NCBI RefSeq assembly: GCF_000182925.2
Contig: NC_026506.1
Location: forward strand, 2,728,001 to 2,792,000
Length of the DNA stretch: 64,000 bases
Direction: 5' to 3'
From: Neurospora crassa OR74A
Taxonomy: Eukaryota; Ascomycota; Sordariomycetes; Sordariales; Sordariaceae
The notes under the pieces are model-generated. The model did no database searches, had not been told where the DNA came from, and was given only the letters and a program-made list of their open reading frames with translations. The position numbers were made by a program, and so were the translations under genes. Below, one piece after another: positions 1-14,900 of the stretch (positions within the stretch are counted from its first letter, which is position 1; each line of letters opens with the position of its first letter).

Positions 1-590
1 ATTATAAAGACTAAAAATACCTATTAAATATATAAAATAAATTTAAATACTCTTACAACTATTATTACCTTTCTTTTAAAGAATATATTATTTATTTAAT
101 TTATACGATCTACCCCTCTTTACAACAAACTTAGGTACCCGTAAAGATCCTTCGATATTACAACGAATTTAGGTATTCGTAACATTAATAAATTATATTC
201 CTTTACCCTATATAGTAAATTTAAATAATTATATATTACTACTTAGATTCTAGCGTTGTAAAACTTAAATATTAAAAGTTTCCCCTACTATTAAATTTAA
301 GTACGTAATAGTATCTATTCTATTCTAATTCCTATTTACGTACTTTCTATATTCTTAATATTAATTATTATTATAAGACTATACTTAAATTTATATTTAT
401 TCAACGTACTTTAAACGGCTTAGGAATCTTTTAATATATTAGGCTCTTTTATTAAGTCTAATAATCCTATACCGGGTATCCGGAATATTCTCCCTACCTC
501 CGAAGTTAGTTCAAGCCCGCTTAATACACAGAAATAACCTTAGAACTATAATAGCCTAGCGGATATATTAGATATTTAGAACGAGTATAT
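1..590. other. RIP-mutated non-coding stretch, left edge
   Basis: AT-rich sequence with almost no CpA or TpG. No coding relic is readable before about 590. An imperfect repeated phrase (ACAACGAATTTAGGTATTCGTAA-like, at about 121-143 and 158-181, with a weaker echo further on) is visible. It may be the leader or LTR of the gypsy relic that follows, but no matching copy was found in the window. Confidence 0.4.
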
Positions 591-3500
591 TTATAGTATA
601 AACATTAATACTAAATAGATCGAAAGCGAAGCTAATTTTTACTATCCTAATTATAATAAATCGTATATAACGGAACTTTAAGGTAAATTGTTACTAATTA
701 ATACGTATACTCCTCCTATTATAGACCTATATTGGGAAATGCAATATTCCTCTATAAATTATCTACACTACAAATTATTAGTAATTACTAAACTATAATT
801 AAGGATAAAGTATAATTCTAAGACTATAAATTTGCCTCGTAGCAACCCGGATAAAGTTCTACCGGCGTAACTAGCTAAATTTAATAATAATAAAGAATTA
901 ATCGAATATTTTAATATTAAATTTAATAGGTAAATCGATACCCTATTTAACTAAATTATACTACAATCTATTAGTATATAAAAATCTTTAAATAAAGACT
1001 ATAAACGGATTAAAAACTTATTAATTAGGTAATTATTTAAAATCGGCGATATATTAATTAAGTAGTTAAAAAATATTAGAGAAATAATCAATTAAGCGGA
1101 TAAAGAAAATAAAGCGTTGAACGACTCGTAGTATTGCAAAATTAGCGGCGACTTCCAAAAGGCTTTAAACGAGTAAATTAATACTCAAAAGAAGCATTTA
1201 GAAGCTATATTAAATAATATTATTAAAAAATTAGTTAATTAATAGAAGGAAATAGTTAAGATTATTATAGATAATATTATTAAATAAGTTAATAGGGTTT
1301 ATATTAAAATAATAAAGGAGATCTATAAAAAAGTATTAAAAAAATTATTTAATAACCCTTATACTCCTCCTAATCCTATTCGAATTTAATTAAAGGAAGA
1401 CTACGGTCCTTCAGTCCTAATTAAATTATTAATTAAAATAAATACTTATAAAGCCAATAATATTTTTAATATACTATTTAAAACTATAATATATAACCGT
1501 CTAATTAAAATAATTATTAAAAATAAAGTAAAAAAGGGCAAGACTTAAACCTTCTAAGCCTCTATAGAAAGTATACCTAAAGAAGCCCCTTATAAAGTAT
1601 TGTTTCCAACTAACCCTTTCCGAAAATATACTTCATTTATTAAAATTAATTAAAATATTAATAAAATTATTAAATTAAAAATAATTACCCTATCTAAAAC
1701 GAAAACAATTATTAATATAACTTAAATTTAATCCGTACCCCCTTAAATTACTAACTAGCCTCTAACTTAATCCAACCTTAAAGGAGTATTAGTACTACCC
1801 CTTACTAAAGTTTGGATATTATATTAATTTTAGGGACCTAATATAGTCCTATCTACGGGTTCCCCAACTAAGCCTATCGTTATTTTAAATAATATTCCAC
1901 CTAAATAGATATTAAACAATATTAATACTATTTATAGCGACGATAGTCTACTTTATTTTAATAATAACGGAGGGGAGCTACCAAACTTATTAAACTCCCC
2001 GTATAGCAGCGGCGGCAGTAGAAGCAGCGGTAATAGCCGTTTATTATATATTTTAATCGGTTATAAACTACCTAACTTATATTTAGGTAGAGACAGTCTA
2101 TTTAATTTACTTAGAGGGGGAAGCGGCCTATTAAATTCTAATAAAAAACAACGTTATAAATTTAACTAAGATAATAATTATAAAGACTTCGAGAAAGTTA
2201 AACGAAAGGATATTAGAAGTTTCGACTCTAATAGATATAATCTAAAAGATTAAAGTATTATTAATAACAGTAAATATACTATATATACCGATATTTATAC
2301 CTTCCGGGAATAAATATTATTATTTATTACGGAGCTAAAATAATAATAGCCGACGAGTAAAATAAATAAATAGTTTATACATTTATTTTATACCTATTTA
2401 GCCGGAATAGTCCGAATTTAATAGATTATAAAGGTAAATAGCTATAATAAATTAAATTAGAAAGAAAAAGGGATATACGAATTGCTTAATTACCTTATTA
2501 ACTATTTTTCTCCGAACTCTACTATAATTACCGCCAAATTTATAAGAAGAAGATTTTACTTTTGCAATATCTCCAATAATTTAAAAATATTTACTTACTA
2601 TATTTAAAAGTAAATGTACTACGCTAAGGCTATAGGCACTTTAACTAAGGATAATAAAAATTAGTATAGTATAATAATATAAATCTAGTCTAATTTCGAT
2701 TTAAAAATTAAGTAATATTTAAAAGCCCCCGTAGAAGGAGAGACTTTAACCAATTATATACAGCTAATCTCGGCCTCTAGAATTATATTTATAATTACAA
2801 TTAGGTAAGACCTAGGCAAAAATAGAAGTCGGACAAACTCCTCCAACCGCTTATTATACAACTTTCGGCCCTATACTAACTTTATTAATAATTACAACCG
2901 GAGCCGGGACTATAACCGTAACCGAAATTAAAATTAGTACTATAATAAAAATTAGAATTATAACTATAATAGGAGTTAAAATTATTATTATAACCGAAGC
3001 CGAAACTATTACCCCTCTTATAATAATAATAATTAGAATTGTAATTACAATTTAATTTACAATAAAAAAGTATATAAGCGTACTTACTATATAAAGGAGA
3101 ATACTAACAATAGTAATTTAAATTCGGATTCGAATTTTATAAATAAAGTAGGGGTATATCTCGTACTAGAATTAATAAAGAAGTATCATAAATACTCTAA
3201 ATATTTTAAAACCAAGGACTATAAAAAATAATATTAAAGTCGCTACGAATCGCTAGTAATCGCTAAGATAAAAAAACTTAGAATCCCCTTACCCCTAACC
3301 CCCGAATAATAAATATACGGCTACTATAAAATATAATACGAATTATAGAATAAACTATTCTAATATTTTAAGAAATGCTAAATAGCCGTAGAAGGCCGGT
3401 TAAAAGGATAAGAACTAAGTTTAATAATCCGAGTAATACTAATTCCTATTAAAACTATAGCCCTATTGAAAATTCGCAAAGTATATAGTATAATATCTAT

Positions 3501-6500
3501 ATCTAGTATTAATAATAGCCCTATTTCTAATTATACTTATATAAGAATAAATACCTATTTATCCCCCGAGGGTAGTATAGTAGAAATATATATAAACCCC
3601 AGTATAGGAAGGACTCTCATTAGTAAATGATTTTTAAAAACCTTAAAATATTTAATTAAAGTAAAGCACGCTAAAATAAAAGGGGTAGGAAGAAAAGTAG
3701 TTAGTATTTTTAAGTAGGTAACCTTTAAAATTTATTTCGAAGGGTATAATAAAAAGGGTAACCCTATATTAATAAAATTTACTAAAGGAATATAGGTAAT
3801 TAATAAACTAGAATCTAATATCCTTTTTAGTAACAATTTCCTATATTTATATACCGTTAATACAAACTATAAGTTTAAAACTATTATATTCCAAAATCTT
3901 AACGACTTTTAAGTCGATTTTATTATATAAATTAATTCGAAATTATACTTTTGTAAGGTAATAACTATTAAGAAAATTATTATTATATTTAACTAATTTA
4001 AATATATCCTAATCTAATATAAACTACTCTCTAAAGGGCGAAGCTTTATATTAAATTCTAAGTACGTAGTAACCGTTAATATAGTACTAAATTTTAAATC
4101 CCCCTCCGTAATATTTATTAGTAATACTATAGAAAGCATACTAGTAATCCTAAAGAAATTCTACGTAAGTAGTATTACTAAAGCTACCAATAGTAGATAC
4201 TTCGTATTATTTAAAGGAATAATATTAGACTTAACTATTATAGTACAAATAGAAATATTATTTAATTATAAATTCGAAATCCCGGTTATTAAAATATTCA
4301 ATATAATAAACGAAGTTAACCGTACTATTAAAATAGACTAGTTCCTATATAAGGAGCCCCTTAGTAAATACGACTATATTAATAATATATTAGACGAGGA
4401 GATTCTAACCGAATTTAAAGAAGAATTTGAAAATAAGGATATAATATACGAAATTACTAAATTATTAAATAGTATAATAAATATAGAGCAATTATTACCG
4501 AAACTAAATACCGAGAAGTACTTAATACTAGGATTCAAAACGTCCGAAAACCTACCCGAAAAGGTTATAAATAGAGGCATCTATATATATACCTAATACC
4601 CAACCCTTATACATAAAATTAAACGTATTATTAATAAATATCCTTCCTTATAGGAAGAAGGAAGAGTAATTTTAATAAAAGAAGAGGATATAATATATAT
4701 ACTGTTAGTAGATAGATAGTAAAATTAATATATCCGAACTTAATTATACTTACTAAATAAAAAAGATTAGGAAGTATTAAATTAAATTTTTAAGTCCCTA
4801 TATAAATAAGGAAAAATAAATTAGGTTAATAGGGCTATACCTTTTACCTATCCTATCTTTGTAATTTAATATACTATTAAGGGATAGTAAAAAGATTGTA
4901 TTGTAATAAACCTTTGGGCGCTTAATAAAGTTACAATTCCGGATAATTATCTATTACCTTTATAATCCGAAGTTATTACGTCCTTTAAAAGTAAAAAATT
5001 CATTATTATTATTAATACTACAGTTTTCTTCTACTAATTTAGCGTATAGCTATAATATTAGGATAGGCTTACTTTAATTAGCCTATATAAATTAGAATAA
5101 TTTAATATTGTTCTAATAGGTTATTAGAACTCGCCGGTATATATCTAATAATTAATAGATCAATTATTAACCGCTTTCGCCAACTTTTATTACGCTTTTA
5201 TAAATAATATTATTATTTTCTCTAATACGGCAAAAAACCACTTATATTATTTAAAGTAAATATTTAATTTATTCGCTTTAAAGAATATTATATTATCGCT
5301 TAAAAAGTCCTTTATTACTTACCCCAATATAAAGCTACTCGGATTTAAAGTAAATATATTAGAATTATCTACTATAAACGAAAGAATGGCCGCTTTCCGG
5401 AATTTAAAATTTCTTAATACCTTAAAATCGCTAGAGAGATATATAAGCACTTCAAAATTTATCCGCTATTTAATCCCCTACTATACTAAATTAATTAAAC
5501 TATTATAGGAAAGAAAAATAACTTTACTAGTAAAAGGGTGTAAATCGGGAGCTATAGTAGCAAGTAACTCGGCTAAACGGGCTAACTACTACGCTAAAAC
5601 TATATACAACCCTATAGATACTGAGAAGCGAATTTTTAAGGCGGTTTAACGAACTATCTATAAAAATATAAAGCTATATTATTTAAATCCCGATAAATAA
5701 ATATTTCTATAAATCGATAGTTCTCTAAAAAAAGGGTACGGAATAATAATATACTACTTAAAGGAAGGATATACCTAGGCCCCTAATAATTTAATTCTAA
5801 TTAATTAAATCCTCCCTATTATATTCCTAAATAAAGCTCTTAGTAAAGTTAAAATATAATATAACCCGTTCGAAATAGAGGTTGCGTATTTAATTTAGAT
5901 AATTAAGCGGCTATATATATTTATCTATTCTTATAATCAGCCTATTATTATATTTATAAATTACGTAGTAATTAAGGGTATTTATAAATAAACCATCTTC
6001 AATACCTCATCTATAAATAAGGGAAATCGATAATTAATTAATATTTCTATTTACTTATCCTAATATAACTTTTAAGTATACTATATTACTAGAAAGTTTA
6101 ATTTTGTACTTAACGCCTTAAATTGGCTACCTTCTAAAGGCGATAAGTAAGGGCGATCGGACGAAGTACCTATTCTAAATAATATATAGTTTATAAAAGA
6201 AGCCTACTTCCTTAGAATAGAAGCGTAGATAGACTTAGCTACAAAAGTGCAATTCAAAGAGGCCTACAATAAAAATACTAAATTCGGCGTAATTATAATA
6301 AAATTAAAGAGCTATACGAATACCACCGAGGTCGATAATATTATTTCGTATACCAACTACCTCTTCGAAATTATAGAAAAATTAATATATAATATTAACT
6401 TAGCGGATAGGAAGAGAAGACTATACGTCTTAAAAGGTATAATCCTAATAATATTAAATATAATATACAACGAGAAGTACTACTTTAATAGAGACTGTAT

Positions 6501-7990
6501 AGCCTATAATTTTAAAAACTATATTATTATTAGAAAAACGTACGAAATTAAAGAATATTTTTAGTACTATCTAGTATATTAGTTTAACTGTACCGATAGG
6601 GAAACTACTATTGGCAATTACTAATCGGTTAACCCCGAGTATACTTTACCTATAAGAACTATAGTTATAGACTTTATTATAAACCTTCCTAAGGTAGTAG
6701 TATCCGGTACCCTATAGTACTTACTTAATTTCGATTTCTTTAATATACTAATACCCGTATCCTACTATTCCTCTAAAAGGTCTAAACTAATACCCGGACA
6801 TTCTACTTATACTACCGAAGATTAGGGTAAAGTATTAATAAGAGACTTACTATTAGGTAATTAAGGATTTCCTTAAGGAATTATATTTAATAGAGATAGG
6901 AAATTTACTTTCCGATTTTAAAAAGGAATATAGGCTATATTAGGAACGAAATTACTAATAACGACCGTATATTACTTATAAAGTAATAGAATAGCCGAAC
7001 GTTGTAATTAGGATATAGAAATCGCTATTTATTTTTATTACTTTATATAATTAAAGTCCAATTGGGTAAAAATACTACCTAATCTCTAATAGAATATAAA
7101 TAATACTTATTCGGAACTAATTAAATTGTTGCTATACGAATAACTATTTAATTTCAAGCCTCTCAGTCCGCTAGATTTTATTATTACTAAGGATACTCCT
7201 AAAGTAATTAAAAATTACTTTATATTACGAAACAGATTACAAAAAGACATATAATTAGTTATAGTATTTATAATGGCTAAGGTAAAAAAAAGATATAATA
7301 ACTATTACTAATAATTTACTTTTAAAGTAAATAATAAAGTCTTTCTAAAGCTATATAAAGGCTATTATTTACCCGGTCGGCTGTTATAAAAATTCTCTTA
7401 ATAACGTATTAGACCCTTTATTATCGTTAAATATATTAGTGAATTAGTATATTAATTAGACTTACTGCCCGAGATAACCATTTATTTAATAATTTTAGTG
7501 GCGTATTTAAAGCGAATTCCTTAAGGATTAAACCTATTTAATTGGATTTAACCCCCGCCGGGTCCTATTAAAGATAATTAGTAAAATTCTAATAACGAAG
7601 AGGGAGAGTACGAAATAGATATAATTTTGAATTATACGGAAGATAAGAAGAATAGGGGATAGAAGTATTTAGTAAAATAAACTGGCTATAGTTATTATTG
7701 TAATAAGTATTTGCTTAAGAAGGAAATAGGGAACGCCTAGGAATTAGTTGTAGAATATTAGGAGCGATTAGGAAGATTATAAAAAGGTAAGCCGAAGGTT
7801 GTACTAAAAAAAGGAAGGAAGGTTTATTTTGAGTAAGACGAGAAGGAGCTACCTGTATACGAGGTTCCTATTTATAGTAGAAATTTAAAGTTAAGAAGGA
7901 AATAAATAAGGCTATTTATATATGTATATTAGACTACTAAGGATAGTAGTAGTTTATTTTCGCGGCCGGAATTTAATATTAAAATAGTAT
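590..7990 (+). mobile_element. Ty3/gypsy chromovirus relic 1, RIP-mutated
   Basis: Degenerate gag-pol polyprotein readable on the + strand through many TAA/TAG codons. Order of landmarks: a gag with a helical Lys/Asn-rich region (about 840-1,360) and an Arg/Asn/Ser/Tyr-rich stretch (about 2,820-3,060); a protease-like segment reading VEIYINPSIGRTLIS (about 3,581-3,625); RT entry INLWALNKVTIPDNYLLPL (about 4,895); and the RT catalytic box now reading F-I-N-N followed by IIIFSNTA (5,197-5,235). Both RT aspartates appear as Asn, as expected for G-to-A changes. RNase H follows (IDSSLKKGYG, about 5,710), then an integrase with a zinc-finger-like region and an IDF box (about 6,465-6,700), and a terminal chromodomain (YLVK-TGY, about 7,655-7,710). 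The element order is that of a chromovirus. It cannot be active. No LTR pair was identified. Confidence 0.85.
6247..6564 (+). pseudogene. Surviving ORF fragment of gypsy relic 1 integrase
   Basis: A 105-codon open stretch inside the gypsy relic. It covers the end of the RNase H/integrase junction and the integrase N-terminal region. It is open only because no Gln or Trp codon there was hit. It is not a gene: it starts and ends within the polyprotein and the reading continues on both sides beyond stop codons. Confidence 0.7.
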
Positions 7991-8034
7991 CGCTAGTGTT
8001 ATTATATATTAAATTACCTAACTGGATGGCGCAG

Positions 8035-8082
8035 CCCGGTTGGTCGGGTTTATTTAATTGAATAAACCGCTCCCACGGGAGC
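8035..8082 (+). repeat. Three adjacent stem-loops
   Basis: Three consecutive inverted repeats are read directly: CCCG(8,035-8,038)/CGGG(8,045-8,048); GGTTTATT(8,047-8,054)/AATAAACC(8,061-8,068); GCTCCC(8,069-8,074)/GGGAGC(8,077-8,082). The sequence at 8,027-8,039 (TGGCGCAGCCCGG) resembles a tRNA box A, and a weak box-B-like TTCGATT lies near 8,136. It could be a tRNA-derived SINE head or structured LTR RNA; neither is proven. Confidence 0.4.
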
Positions 8083-8316
8083 CTACCTACGTATGTGGAT
8101 CCTATAGATTAGATAAGGCTTGTGCGCTTTGGTTATTCGATTGTGTGTAAGCCTCCTAATTTGGATTCTTTTCGAGATCATCATCTTACATATATTCAAT
8201 CAAGATATATATTATTATCACAACGTTCAAATACCCTCTCAACGGTATTAATACCTCACGACCCTCTACTATAGTTTTAAAGATATAAAAAGACATAGTC
8301 AAGTTTCACTTTTTAC

Positions 8317-8360
8317 CCCCCGTGCGAATAGAGTTTTCTCCCCGTGCGAATAGAGTTTCT
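8317..8360. repeat. 22-bp tandem duplication
   Basis: The phrase CCCCGTGCGAATAGAGTTT occurs twice in tandem with a spacing of about 22 bp. It lies at the end of the RIP-attenuated island. Confidence 0.75.
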
Positions 8361-8999
8361 CAATTAAAATACGAAGTATTTAACCGAATTATCGCAATTC
8401 TACTTTAAACCAACAAGAATACATTAATCGCCTTATTATCTATAATATAATTAATATATTAATCTCAATAAATCCTTCTAACCTCCTACCCAAAAAATTA
8501 AATTCTTAATTATTATATCCCTAAATAATTCTTTAATACAATATTTAAATTAGTACTGCTACCTTAACTAACCTTACTATTAATCGAACGAAATAATAAG
8601 CCGGTCGATTAATAACAATAAATTCAATTAGTAATTAATTATTAACTATTCCCTATACCTCTCCCTACTATAATAGAACAAAATAAGAATTAACTATATA
8701 ATAACTAATACTTTTGTAACGAGTAATTTACTACCTAAAAAATTTATAATAAACTAACTATTAATTAAAACGGTATATAAAGTAACTAAACGCCAAACCC
8801 TAACGTAAAAATATTTATTACTTAATAACGAAACCTAAAGGGTTCTAAAGAACCTGTAATTAAAAATACTAATAATACTAATAATTAATTATTAAAATTA
8901 ACTACGCTAGTGGAATTACCTCTTTTATATTTATAACCTAACGTCCAACTGCTTAATAAACTACCCGTAAATAATAGAGAGGAAGACAGCCAAACTACT

Positions 9000-11900
9000 A
9001 ATATTATTAAAATTACTACTTAATTAATATTATTCAATTTTAATAATTGTAATCCTCTTAATTTAACGGATAAATTTTTTTTTTCGCCGGATATTGAACT
9101 ATTCCTTAACGATAATTATAATTAATATAATAATAATAATAAATTAAACTTACTCTAAAATATATTGCTACGCAATGAAGAAATTAAAAATATTTCGCTA
9201 AATACTAATATTAAAATAATAAATATAAAGTATAAAACCGAAAGTAATGTAATAATAACCGAACTACCAATACCCTTTAACCTATATAGATTAAATTAAA
9301 TATAGTATCCTTATAAACGCGAACAATCGGTCGAATTAAATATATTTATACCCAATACACCTCCTAACGCTATAATAAACCTAATTAATCGTACAGCCTA
9401 ATACCTAATAAATATTAAATTCCAATAAACGTCTCCCCTAGTTAAACTAAATTAACCGTTAATATATTTATTATCCTAGGAAATATAAAGTAGAATAGTA
9501 ATTATAATTTCTTTAAATTTAAATTCGATTTCCTCTAGTAAATTAAATAATATATTAGCGTACTAATTATACCCTATAAAAATAGTATTTATAAGAAGGA
9601 ATAAACTAATTAAACTATTAATTATAATTATAATTAATTTAAATTTATTGATAGCCCTTCGATAATAAACGTTAATTATTAATAAATAATTGCTAATAAA
9701 TTGAATAGTATCCCTAAAACCCCCCGGGAAGGTACCTAAATAATAGAAACCCTAAACTCCTTCTTTATAATTAAATAAATAATATACTTGTATAATAACG
9801 CCCTTAAGGCTGTTAAAACAATAGAAAGGGAAAGTACTAATTAAAATTAAATTATTATTTAACGTTCTTAAATTTATTAAAACCCTACTCCTAAATATTA
9901 TTCTCCCTCGTCCCTATACCCTCTAATACAAATTACGAAGTCCTCCTAGTATTATAATTACGCCCTTACTAAAACCCTAATTATTGGTATAACCTCCTTT
10001 CTCCCCAACCTAATTCTCCTTCTCCCCCAATATTACCGGACTACCCCCTAAGGATTAATATATAATTAAACTACCTTCTACTTTCTAATTTTCTAAAGAG
10101 TAATTATAGAAGGTATTATAAAATCTATTTCGTATACCCCGTAGATTCTAAATAGCTATTTAACGTCGGTATTAATTAACTAAGTAAAAAACTAGTAATA
10201 TAAATTCCGTATAGGTAAATACTAGTAGTAATATTACTATTAGAGATAATAATTGTAATTAGAGTATAACTAATAATAATAATACTAGTTTAACCGGTAC
10301 ATCGGATATAACTACTAATAAAGAGCTCTACTATATTACGTATATAATTAAAATTATAAATAAAATTAATAATAATAAATTCGAAACTATAACTAACCGC
10401 TTTACTACTTCCCTCCAATCTACTACCCTAAGCGGCTAGAAAATCTCGATAATAGGCTACTTTTAGCCTAATACTAAAGAAAAAGATAGTAATACGGAAG
10501 GTAATTACTTTTAATTAAAAGATAAAATATATATTACATTATTATACCTCTTTATTAAAAGTATTAAAAATAATACTATTAATAATAATCTTAAAGCTAA
10601 TACCCTCCGGAAGAACTTATACTAATTATTTATAAGCGGAGTAAAAATATAGTATATAAATTAATTTAATATAAAAACCCGTATAGTAATAAAATAAAAT
10701 CTTAAAAGCTAGTACATTATAATTCTTATATATTAGAAGATACCCTGTACTTAAGTACTAGCTAAATTCAATGTATTAAAATACTTATATAACAATTATC
10801 GTTCTAGTAAACTACCTTATAATATTATAATAGAAGTTATCTAATATTCTAAAGAGTTGGGCGAAAAGGATAGAAGTATATATATAGTACGCATTTACAA
10901 TTATCTATACCCTAGGCTAAAGGATTTAATTATTAAACTAACCGATAATATAACCCTTAATAAATAATTGACGTACGTAAACCGTCGTATAGAAACCTAT
11001 TATCTTAAAATTATTAATAATTTAGGAAGCTATAATACTAATTTCAATAAACAGATACTAAGAGCCGAATTCAATAGTAAGCTCCCGAATATTAAAGCTA
11101 TTAAAACTATAAATTTTATAAAGCGGGAGTAAGATATTGAAGAGGATATAGAAATAGCGCTTTAGGAATAGGATAATCGCTGCTATAGCTACCCTAATTT
11201 AGTATTTAATTATAATAATAATTATTAACGACTATTTTCAAGCCCTTCTAATTATAGTAATTCTGAAAATTATAGAATATATTACGGACCGTCTAACGGA
11301 TATTAAAGTAGTTTATAATTGTATTGATAAGGGTTATCTTTATATAACTATTATAATTTATTGGGGAATGGTTATTATAATTTATTTCGTAAGTATAATA
11401 GCCCGTTATCTAGCTAGCGTAGCGGCTTATCCGGCCGAGGTTAGCGTTGGTAAAATCGCTTGTATTAATATATTTATCAGCGATATATTAAATTCGGGCT
11501 ACCCTATAATAGCGTCTATACTATTGAGGATAAACGTTAAACTTATATAAAGATAGACAAGCCTAATTCTAAAGGAGAATAATTTAAAGAATAAAATTTC
11601 GAGGAAGTAAATTAGAATTATAATTTAGGGGAGGAGGAAATATTTCTAGCCGTTAAACCCTTACTAAACAATATATTAATAAGCATCCCTATTACTATTA
11701 ATTCTAAATCTAATATTAATTCTAATTCTACTTACCTATTATTATATAATATAAACCGTCGAATATATAGAAAATATAACGAAATCTTCCCTATACGTAG
11801 TAAAATATTTACCTATATTTATACTAATTTATATATTAACCTAAAACTATTAGGTTTAAAACCCGAAACCGATCAATTCCAACTTTATTAATTAAATTAA

Positions 11901-14900
11901 TCGCTCCCGCGAATTAACAAAAGCCAAAGCTTAGTAGGTTTCGTAATAAATAGTATTATAAGTAATAATATAGTAAAAGCCTTTAAAGTAGCGGAATAAG
12001 TCGATTAGGGCCCTTCGAAGCTATTAAATAACCTTATATATTATAGCTACCTTTAAATAAAGGTTCGTTTGTAATTAGAAAGCGACGAATATTCTATATA
12101 TATAGATACTGGCTATTCGAATATTCTAATTAACGAATAATAAATTAATAGAAGCCCGGATATTAAATTCGATAATTCTGAAATAAAATCTTTCAATATC
12201 GTCGGTAGTCGTATCGTCCTAATTAAACGAATAACGTTTAACCTTTTTATCGAAAGTACTATTAATAATCGCCTAGCGAGATAAACCTTTATATTAATTG
12301 TATAGGTAATTAAAGGGTTAATAGCGAAGTTATTACTAGGAACGTAATAAATTTAACCGAACTAAGTTATTATCAATACATTATCGAATACTATACGTAT
12401 CCCAATATATAGTAATATAATTATAATAATTAATTGTACTATTAAACCGGTCCGTCGAAAGGTATTAGTAATATATAATATAGTTATTCTACTATACTCC
12501 GAACGCTTAATCCCTATCGATTTTATATACGTCGTTAATAAATCCCTAGTAGGCGTACTTAAAGAATATATTTTTGAAGCTAAATATTCCTACGTTTAAA
12601 ATTATTTACTTAATATTAAAATTCCTAAGTTTATAAATATTATTAATACTACTAATAAATTAATATATATTTATCGCTTCTAACAAATAGGTATAATTAA
12701 AGATTTTAATAGCAATAGCTACTAAGCTATTTCCTTTGCGTAAGCTTAAGCTCTATTAGCTGTAGCGAAAGTTCAACTTAATAAAGAATTCGTATTTATA
12801 ATAGAGTTCAAAAATATTATACTTACTCTAGATATATCTACTATATATAATATTAATAATATAATCTATAACGCCCCTAATTACAAATTAATTAAAGAAG
12901 ATACGTTGAAACTCCTCTACGAATCTTTAAAATAAAGTTTATCCCTTAATATAAATAAAAATAAGAATATCTTAGAAATTAAATCTATTTATAGTATTAA
13001 AATCTATAATTGCGACCCTACGTACGTATAACGCATTAAAACTTTATTAAATAAATATAATATATATAATAGGCGGGGTATTATTAAAATAAATAATAAA
13101 GATATACTTCGTATTAACTTCGTTGAAAATTAATATAAGTAGAAAGTATTATCTAGGCTATACTAATTAGGAATTTAAGACTATTAATTCCTTAATAAAA
13201 TACTAAATAAAATATATTAGGATAATAAACTTAAATAGATATACCGAATAATACTATTTAGGTACCTATACTTTATTATATAGCGTATTATCGATGGAAT
13301 TTGAAAGGGTCGCATTATAATCGACCTACGGCCGTTGAACCGTATTACTATTAATAATTTATACCCTCTACTAACCTAGGACTTAATTATTATTAAAATA
13401 AAGGGTAAAAACTTTACTAATTACTTTAATAATTCGGCGTTCTTTTACTAAATTAGCGTTTATTTACCCTATTAAAATAAAATAATCCTAATTAGTCCGA
13501 AAGGGCTAGAGCAATCGAATATCGTATTAATAGGCTATAAGAACTCGCCGGTTTATATATAGTAATTTATTAACCGTAAACTCTATTTATATTATATATT
13601 TATAACGGAATATATTAATAATATTGTAATATTTAGTAATACGGCCGAAGACTATCTTAAATATTTAGAAATTATTTTTAAATTCTTTAAAAAAATTAAT
13701 TTTAATATTATACTAAAAAAATCATTTATTACTTACCTATCTATTCGTTTACTTAGTTACTATATTGATAATTTAGGTATAACTATAACGATAGATTGTA
13801 TTACTACTATATAGAATATTTAATAATTAACCAATTTAATATTACTAAAATACTATATTAATTTAACCAATTTTTTTAAACAATTTATCCCTTAATTCGC
13901 CTAAAAGATTAGTCCGCTAGAAGAAAGGAAAGTTAAGCTTATTAAATCTAGTAAGAAGGAGGGCAAGATATTAAAAAAGAAATCCCTAGTAGTATAAAAG
14001 ATATTTACAAATATATTAAGCTTTATACTAACCGATTTTAAAAAGTAAATATTTACTATACTATAAGATTAATTAACTAAAGAGATAGTAGTCTTCTACT
14101 ACTACCCTAATCGAATTACATTCTTCAAGATCGATGCTTCAAAAAGATAGGGATTCGGTATTATAGTCTTCTATATCGAGGGTAACTGGTAGGACGGAAA
14201 ATCTATCCCTATTTATAAAATTTAACCTATTTTATTTTATAGTAAACGATTATCCGTTGTAGAAAAAAATTATTAGTTAATAGAATTGGAAATAGCCTAT
14301 TTAATTTAAGTGTACTACTCTTTTTATTAATTAATATAGTTTTATACTAAATCTATTATTATACTTATAAATTATCGAACTCTAATTAGTATTATAAAAT
14401 AGACTAATTTAAATACTACCAATCTTACTAAATTAAACTTAAAGCTTATTATAGTATTAATATACTTATCTCAATTCAACCTCAACGTTCGCTATATATT
14501 AAGTAAAATTAATATTATTCTAAATATATTATTTAAATTGCCCGGTAATAAACTTAAACTACAATTAAATATAAGCGAATTTAACGATATTTAGAAAGAA
14601 GCTGCCTACGCAATCTACGTCTATATAAATAAAGATACGAAAATAAAGTTTATTAAAAGCTATAAAAAGGATAAATATTATATAATTATTATATAGAAAC
14701 TTAAAGAATATAACGAGTATAGTATAAAATTAGGCCTCAATACTAATAAACAATTTCCCTTCCAATTTAATAGCGGCCTACTATACTACTTTCCTTATAT
14801 AGGTAAAGAAAAGCTATACGTCCCGAATAACGCCCTATAAAACGTATTCGCGCTCGTATATAATAAACGCTACTATTTCGGCCCGGCGAAAATAATATAA

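Larger units (their letters stand above)
7600..8450. other. RIP-attenuated island at the 3' end of gypsy relic 1
   Basis: TpG and CpA become common again here (for example 7,640-7,860 and 8,023-8,350) inside an otherwise saturated RIP block. The island covers the chromodomain end of gypsy relic 1 and a non-coding segment from 8,023. It may hold an LTR remnant, but no TG..CA pair with a target duplication could be fixed. A candidate right end is the TATCACA at about 8,217-8,222. Confidence 0.4.

Noticed and set aside
8027-8140. A tRNA gene at the stem-loop island
   Set aside because: Box A looks good but the box B is weak and too far away, and the hairpins do not make a cloverleaf; kept only as a possible SINE head.
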